Shown here in pieces: positions 57,217-64,000 of a DNA stretch of 64,000 nt. The position numbers and the translations under genes were made by a program. Each line of letters begins with the position of its first letter. Positions within the stretch are counted from its first letter, which is position 1. The stretch spans positions 291,919 to 355,918 of the forward strand of contig NW_022985173.1 in the NCBI RefSeq assembly GCF_010093535.1, read 5' to 3'. Origin of the DNA: Lindgomyces ingoldianus (lineage: Eukaryota; Ascomycota; Dothideomycetes; Pleosporales; Lindgomycetaceae). The notes beneath the pieces were generated by a model that had not been told where the DNA came from, searched no databases, and saw only the letters and a list, made by a program, of their open reading frames with translations.

Positions 57217-60105
57217 TTAGGCTTTCAGTCTCCTCTCTTCACACCTGACACAAACCGGATCTTGAGAGTCTCCTCGCAGGAAATAGCGCCCATCCTCGAA
57301 TGGTCCAGAGCACTCCTGATTATCAATTAGCCAACACTCAAATACAAGGGGAAAGAGTTATTCTTACTACACAGCAGAAGCAGTTCATATGCCACTCCGC
57401 CCCGAGTGCCTTGATAACTGTATCGGTAACCGGCTTCCTACACTTCTTGCACTTGGTCGAATAACGATTAGTATGACAATCAACACACCAAGCATACCCA
57501 TCCTTCTCCACAAAGGGCATCGAGGAATCGAACGGATCACCACATTGGGCGCAGAAGAAGTGTCCGACATGCCACTCTGCGCCACATGCCACAACAACCT
57601 CTCCTTCAATTGGTGTCTTGCAGCTCTTACAGCGGGGACTGAAAAGTTCATGAAAGTCAAGGTGGCAGTAGAAGCGCATGCATTCGTCTCCGTCTTCTTG
57701 TTCGAGGCGGAACATGTCTTCTACGGTTGGGTGATTTGGGAGGAATTCGATGTCCTCGCCGCGCATACGGGCTTGGATTCGAGCCACACGTTCGGCACGC
57801 TTGTTGTCTGGCTCTGGGTAGAAGGCAACGCATTCGAGGTGTTCACCGCAGTGATGACAGAGGAAGCATTCTGGATGGAATCGCACACCTGCAGCTGAAA
57901 CTATACGACCAGAGATGGGGAGTGCGCATTGATTACAAAGAGCGCCGGTGCGGACACTGGAAGGAGTCCAGTGCGGTCGAGAGTTCGTGGACTGACGAGG
58001 GCCGGACTTGGAGGCGTGATGTTTAGGGGTTGGAAGCGGTCGAATTGAGCCGCCAGACCCACTGACATTAATCGAAGGGACGGACTGCGTGACAGAGGTA
58101 GAAGGAGGGTTGATATTGAGAGCACGCTTAGAATTTGTAGGCTCGTTCACTGCGATGATTGGGACGGACGGTGTTACTGATATCGAAGGCGCATTCACCC
58201 TTGGACCTCGGTTGTGAGGATTGCCTGAGATCGACGGTGTTTCTTGGACAGAGATCGTCGGAATGGGAGGCGCTGGAGTTGGCTTAGAGCGCGATGGAGG
58301 GGCCTGGGATACGTTTATTGTTGGTACGGGAGGCGGAGCGGAATGAGATGGATTGTTGACTTTCCTTAGCTTGTTAGCGTCCGGAAGGGGCCTCGCTGGA
58401 GGGTCTTCGTAGACGTTAATGGTAGGCACTTGTGCCCGGTTGGCTCTGACTGCGGGTGTAGGTGGAGTGGGAGAGACGCTGATCTGAGGAATTGGAGTAG
58501 GAGATGAGCACGTGTTCCTCTTTGGCCGCTCATTCGGAAAGATGATGGCGGGGGTTACAGGAGCAGTTGCAGCCTTGGATAGGGGGCGAGGAGCGGGCTC
58601 TGTTTGGCCAATAGGCTTAGGGGTTGATTGTGGGAGAGCGGATATCTCCTGCTTGAGTTCAACCTCCTTTGGTTTCCAGTTGCTTTTGAAGGAGACAATG
58701 GGTCGACCAGGAGAGTCCGAAACGACAGTAGGCGTGGGGAGCTTAGGGCTCCTGTCCTTCAGTCTCATGCCAGTTGCAGCACGCAGCTCATCACTTCGGA
58801 TCTCCTTGCCATCTTTCATTTTTACTTCGGACTCGTTGTCAGCAACCAACTTGCCGTCTTCCTTAGCATTAGGAGTGACTGGGGCGTTGGAAGTATACGC
58901 GGCATTGCGTGACTGGGTTGGTGGGTTGTTCTGTATCTCGTACCGGTCAAATCTCTTTGTCCCTATGATAGGATCGGTATTCGACCTGACGAGGTTATTG
59001 TCTTTGGCGAACTGGACGCGACTGAAAGGGTTTCTCCGCACTTGCAGCGGCAACTTGGCAAGAGGCGGAGGGTTCGCAGCAGGAGGAGCAGGAGATTCCT
59101 CCTCGGGTTCCTCATAGATCTGATCGTTTGGATTCTTAAAGAGGCTGCCGCTAACAGTCCTCCTAGAGCCACTGGCGCGTCTCCGATGTTTTGCATCCAT
59201 TGGAATGGAGGGGATTTGCGGAAGTGCGGTGATGTCTTCTCCAATGTTGCTGGTGGCGGGGTGCTTTGGAGGTGAGGTACCGAAGTCCGCATTTGCTGTG
59301 ACGGATGACCCACTGGCAGCTCGCCTACTCTGCAGACTACTGCTCCTGCTGCCGGAAACATTACTGCCCACCGAGCTGCGCTTCCGCAGCTTCGAGTTCG
59401 AACGCTGGATGTCCTGCTCCGCCCTGCCGAGACTTCGGCTTCTTCCATGCGCCCCCTTCCCGTCTGTACCCGGATAAGGGTAGGGTGCATCTGGGTTCGC
59501 CCCAGGGGCATTCGGGTTTCGATGCTTCCACACTAGCTCCGCAGCTTCGTCTAAGGCAGCCTTATACAGCTTCTGGTCTGCCTCTAGATCCAGCTCCTCC
59601 ATGGCTATGCGCAGCGCCCTGGCTTCTTCGCGCTCCACCTGACGCTGTCCATTTTCTCTGTATATCACGCCCGGTGTTCGCTCCCTCAGCTTGGGTGCGT
59701 CTATGCTCATATTTGAAGTGGTGCGGCGATGCATGTGGGGTTCGGGCGCTGACTGCGGAGCGGGAGCCGGCTCCAAAGGAGGCTCTGAAGCAGGTGGGGG
59801 AGTGTTGACGTCAACACCAGCGTCCTCGAACGTGGGATGAGAGAAGGGAGACACAGCAGGAGTCTCGGCGAATCTTGAGGACGTCCTGCTCGACCACGTG
59901 TTGAATTGGGAAGGAGGAGGGGGCCGGGAGCCATTCGGCCTGGCGACACGGTTGGTTCGGAGATCCTGCAAATAGCTCGCTGCCCAAAACTGTTAGCAAC
60001 AACGACTGGGATGCTTCCATAGAGGTTCCAAGTACCCATTTGCTGCGAAGACATGTACACGGGCGCGGGTGACGGGGCACCCTCTCGCTCTTTCGGCTTA
60101 TGCAT
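57217..60105 (-). CDS. pxl1: Paxillin-like LIM protein
   Basis: Three exons, 60105-60036, 59979-57368 and 57315-57217, encode 926 aa. The N-terminal 700 residues are disordered and Pro/Ser-rich with repeated PTINV/VPTI motifs. Three LIM domains follow from about residue 705: CNQC...FLCHHC (with an insert of about 35 residues before its second finger), CKSC...FFCAQC and CKKC...CFCC. The last exon supplies the end of LIM3, ECSGPFEDGRYFLRG...CVRCEERRLKA. Fungal relatives include S. pombe Pxl1, which stabilises the contractile ring and works with Rho1. The short first exon codes MHKPKEREGAPSPAPVYMSS. Intron 1 uses the second AG after a GCTAAC branch, the only choice in frame with SYLQDLRTNRVA. 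Confidence 0.88.
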
Positions 60106-60758
60106 GAGGAATGATCGTGTTTACAAACAAAGGAGCCGTCCTCGTCTACGAAGTGAGGGCGAGATTAGTTTCACAAGAGGAGTCTGAAGATTCTACGAAG
60201 AAATATAAATAATAATGCGGTGAAAAAGTTCTCAATTGAAGACTTGAGGTGTTTGTCGTGGCGGGTACAAGCTGTGATATGGCGTGTTGAGATTGGTAGT
60301 CCCATAGCAACCAGACCGCCCACATTGGCTCGGAACCTCATCCCTGCATCCCCCTGCAAGCCCGTTTCGGCATCCACCGGCACCTTTTACGGCTTTGCCT
60401 TTGCTGCTGTCTATCATAGCCAGCGCTCATTATTATCATCGTTCTGGCATTTACAAAGCTCATCATTGCGTTAAAGCAATTCCATTCTGCATCATAGTAT
60501 ACATGAGCGGTGTGATGACCTAATCGATAACATATCTTCGAGATAGTTTATTGTGTCTGGTCTAACCTGAGACGCCGAATATGTAAAAAGTGTTACAAGA
60601 ACATAAATATCAGCAATCCTTTATCAAGAGCAGACTTGGGGAGTCAGGAGCCCTCATGACCAATAAAAGCGAAAGTGGGTATCCTTGTCTCAACGCTCAA
60701 TCCTGTTCCGAAATCTGTTCTTTCTTAGTAGTACACATTCTTTTTAGGCCCGGATTCC
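60106..60758. other. Intergenic, upstream of pxl1
   Basis: 653 bp between the pxl1 start and the stop of the next minus-strand gene. It should hold the pxl1 promoter. No other feature seen. Confidence 0.45.
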
Positions 60759-63716
60759 TTATCCGGTAGGCGGGTTGCCATGAGGAGGCCCCATAGAGTC
60801 CCACCCTAGATTGATGCTCTCCAACATCTGGTTCCAGCCTCCTTCGGATATTGGAGTCATACCCGTGCCAGTTCCCATCCCAGCAGGCATCCCCCATTCA
60901 TTACCCACCATGAAGCCATTGGAAATGGGATCGTTGCTGAGAGGATTGACTGTGTGAGAGAATAGCGATGCTGAGAACATGTCTTCGCTTGCGGGAAAGA
61001 AGGCACTGTTGTTGGCACCCGTTGAGTGGGGCAGAGGTATTTGATTCTTCAAGCCGCTGGGAGAGGCTCGATACGGGATATTCTGATTGTCGTCTTGTTG
61101 TCCAGGAGAATACGAAGTGTGTGAAGTCGACCCCCCTCTCGATTGCGATGTTGTTGTTGAGGGGCTTGGTTGATCAGCGTTGGCATCTGGAGAAGTGTCC
61201 ATTTCAATTCCATCGTCCACGTTGAACCCATTCGATGACAGAGCGATTCCATTAGGCGCAAACCTGTCAGGGTTAGACGGTCTATCCCTGGAAGGAAGGT
61301 CCATTTGGGGTCCCCCTTGAGAAGGGACGAATGGTGTAGGCTGTGGCTTCATGTTGAGAGGAATGTTTGAATCGTGGAATGGCGGTCCAGGAGAGTTGTC
61401 GTTATATGGTGCGGATGCGCCATTATTCTGTACGGTTGCAGACGCACCGGTAAACTGGTTCATGGGAGCGTTTGCAGACTGGGATTCGCGAATTTCGAAG
61501 ATGGGGCTACAGGAAACAGAGTCAGTATTGACTGGAATGGAGCCAGGCTAGAGAGATACGAATTAGCTTATAAGAAATTGTCCTTACTTTATTTGACCAT
61601 TTTGGGTCTGTAATGGATCGCTTACCACTCTGCTTCGCTGAGAATGCAACAACGGCTTTTGTTGCAGACCCAATACACCAGCGCTTTCGAGATCCAAATC
61701 AAGCTGAACCAAGAATGATTCTGTGAGGGGATTCTTTCGGCGCAGTGCCTGCATCGCTTGCAGGAGAAATTGTAACGACGAATTCATTTGTTGATCCTTA
61801 GGTCGGGTCTTGAGATACTGAACAAATACACGTGCCGCGACGTAGACACAGAACGATATGAATGGGTTCATCTGCCAATATTAGTACCACGAATGGTGAT
61901 GACAGTTGAGAGAAGCTTACTGCCGCCAAGTCCAGATGGCTGATCATCCTCATTACCGAAGCTATCTCTGCAGCGGCAGTTACGCATCTGATCTTGCTCT
62001 CATTGCTGACATTGACCGGCAGTCGATACTTGTCTGCCTTGAAAATAGAAGCTTGATGAAGGCATATAGCTGAAGTGTGGATGCTCATATTAAGGAAGAC
62101 GACATTAGGATCAGGGAGGCCACATGGCAATCGTAGGTGGTCGGGCAAACCAAGTGAAGTGTTCAAAAGGATGTTCTCAATGCTGCGATGTCGAGTCCAG
62201 AATCCACCATTCAAATCATCGTCGCGATCGTCCGATCCAGGTCGATGGAGATGCAGAAGGTTGCGACCGAATAGTGCAGCCGTTAAGACGATGCCTCCGA
62301 ATGGTTGGAGTGATGCAGCTCCTTGTGGACCCATGGCTTGTTGCAATGAACCAGTGGGCATTGGTTTGCTCTTCTCAAAAGCTTCCTCACTGGATGGCAT
62401 ATTGGTCATGATCTAGAGAGAGGATTAGTAGAGGACAGTATAGAAGGTTAGTAGGCTCACATCTCGCTCGTCTATGGTCATTGGCCATCCTGTTCCAATG
62501 CTGGCATAGCGGTCAACGCAGAACGCCATCCAGAATGTCCTCCTTCTCTCTTCTCTCTCTGTCCAATCCTTCGGGGGCGGAAGACATTGCTTCACATCTA
62601 ATCCGGCTCCATCCAGCCGATGCAGTTGCATCATCTGAGCGAGTCTGACTGCTCTACCAGCCGATAACCACGCCCTAGGGAAGTACATCTGCTTGAATTC
62701 GTAAGTTGCCATTAGAATCCACGACTGACAATGCCCCAAGGTGATTGTTGATTCGCCGTGGCCTTTCATCTCGTCCATTTGAGCATATTTCCTTGCGCGA
62801 TGGTAAAAGTGCTCCTGCAATACATCGTACTTGTCCGTGACAGAAGCGGCTAGAGTCCACATGATATATCGAAGACAGACGGGTGGTCGCATATGGGGTG
62901 CGAGGTTCATTGCGGCAAGGAATCGCGGTCTATGAATGATTGGAAGCGAGGGGTGTATCTTTGTGAAGTACAGCTGGTAACTGCATGACAAATTAACAAA
63001 GGGCGCAACAGATAAGCACAGAGTGTGATTCACTTACAGGTCGTTTATGACATCCTGAGGGGGCAGTGGCTCGTCCAGGCCTAATCCAATCATTTCCCAT
63101 TGAAAGTCACCTTCCACGGAGTTCATATTTGAAGAATTCGTCTGAAATGCATCGGGGCCTGGCGATATGGACTCCGGGAAGTTCACTGAAGCCTCGCCAG
63201 AGGTCCCCAGATACCCCCCACTTGCGTCCGGCGGTCCCTGTGATAACGTATTTGCCACGTACGCAGATGTAGAATCCTGGCGGGAAGTCTCTTTAGGTTG
63301 GTCGTTCGATTCCTGGTTCTTCAACAGCGTCTCGACTTGTTCTATAGAATGAATGGTTCTGTTAGAATTACTCATCCTTGACTACCCTTGGGGGTTGACA
63401 TACGCAGTCGTGCCTCCAAAAGCTTCACATATCCCCGCTTGGGCCCGCTCTTCTTGCGCACCTCGTCGTAGGCGCAATCATGTGCCAATCTCTTGCAGGT
63501 CCCACACGTAGGCCGGGTGCCATCGCATCGCAACTTCCTCCTTCGACACAATACACAAGCTATCCTCTTCGGTTTGTTCGCGGCATCGTCCTTCTGGCCC
63601 CCATCGAGGCTGTTCGATCTGGAAGGGGATTCGCAGGAATTGTTCGAGTCCGGGACTTGCTGGGACAGATCGTTGAAGAAGCCCTCACCAGGCGATTCGG
63701 GGGATCCTGAGGGCAT
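60759..63716 (-). CDS. Zn2Cys6 transcription factor with fungal_trans domain
   Basis: Six exons, 63716-63404, 63341-63038, 62980-62461, 62412-61921, 61871-61626 and 61547-60759, encode 887 aa. The zinc cluster (about residues 54-81) reads CVLCRRRKLRCDGTRPTCGT and continues CKRLAHDC. A short linker and coil follow (KKSGPKRGYVKLLEARLQQV). Exons 3-5 form the fungal-specific middle domain (YFTKIHPSLPIIHRPRFL, LSAGRAVRLAQMMQLHRLD, RRRTFWMAFCVDRYASIGTG). The C-terminal 260 residues are Ser/Pro/Asn-rich and could be an activation region. All five introns are 48-78 nt and in phase. The ATG at 63716 is the first in frame; the open frame reaches a GTG further up. Target pathway unknown. Confidence 0.9.
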
Positions 63717-64000
63717 TTTTCGCGAAGTATGACCGCCGCCGTGAAGCACTTCACGAAATACGGTTTGGTTCAGCTCCACTGGGTTGCGCCCCGCGTAAGC
63801 AAATCGGGGTGCGGGCAGATTCTAAAGCGATATCCTCACAATGCCAGGCAGCCTTCGAAGGTTTCTCACGTCACGGGCGCAGATCGAGCAGTTGCGGCGG
63901 GTTCAGGTATGTAGGTTGGAACGATGGATGCGAGATGGATGCGAACTTAGACAATAGTGGCAGGGCGATATCCAGCGCAATGCGACTGAGAACTAGGCAT
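63717..64000. other. Upstream of the last gene, window end
   Basis: 284 bases of probable promoter for the Zn2Cys6 gene. No other gene start is visible before the window ends. Confidence 0.4.

Noticed and set aside
63301..63330. GTTCGATTCC-like tRNA B box
   Set aside because: It lies inside coding exon 2 of the Zn2Cys6 gene, with no A box or cloverleaf at tRNA spacing.
1..64000. CRISPR array, prokaryotic operon or phage-like system
   Set aside because: No regularly spaced direct repeats. Genes are spliced and typical of a fungal nucleus.

Overview
The window is nuclear DNA of a filamentous ascomycete (Pezizomycotina). Genes have short GT-AG introns (mostly 48-150 nt) with CTAAC/CTGAC-like branch sites. 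The content is typically fungal: Zn2Cys6 regulators, PEX20, a Kcs1-type kinase, a Cdc11-type septation scaffold and a six-exon beta-tubulin. One transposon carries the AT-rich, TpA-heavy decay expected of repeat-induced point mutation (RIP). Dothideomycetes, Eurotiomycetes or Leotiomycetes all fit; I cannot choose among them from the sequence.

Layout. 1-22.8 kb is a gene-dense block: the 3' part of an eIF2alpha kinase, KCS1, an unknown basic protein, the Cdc11/Nud1 scaffold, the UCS myosin chaperone Cro1, an RTA1-family membrane protein and a divergent Upc2-like Zn2Cys6 factor. 22.8-28.2 kb is a decay zone. Here a dead NAD-dependent epimerase gene is split by a 3,066-bp RIP-degraded hAT transposon with a perfect 8-bp target duplication. 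28.2-32.2 kb holds PEX20 and a long coiled-coil protein. 32.2-38.4 kb is a second decay zone, with an unrecognised gene relic, a broken MFS sugar-transporter gene and a 551-bp non-autonomous hAT-like element (MITE), also with a perfect 8-bp target duplication. 38.4-64 kb is again gene-dense: prefoldin 1, alkaline ceramidase, beta-tubulin, OPI3, an AAAP amino-acid transporter, the SCY1 pseudokinase, branched-chain aminotransferase, a mitochondrial HMG-box protein, a membrane-anchored SDR, a paxillin-like LIM protein and a second Zn2Cys6 factor.

Functional themes. Most genes are housekeeping and scattered by pathway, and I see no metabolite cluster. Loose themes are cytokinesis (Cdc11 next to Cro1, and Pxl1), membrane lipids (RTA1, ceramidase, OPI3) and tubulin biogenesis (prefoldin near beta-tubulin). 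I rebuilt the multi-exon models by hand. Each is phase-consistent, has GT-AG introns and ends at a stop. I found no CRISPR, tRNA, rRNA or prokaryote-type feature. I did not find a clearly new biological system; the strongest non-routine signals are the two hAT-type insertions and the gene relics around them.
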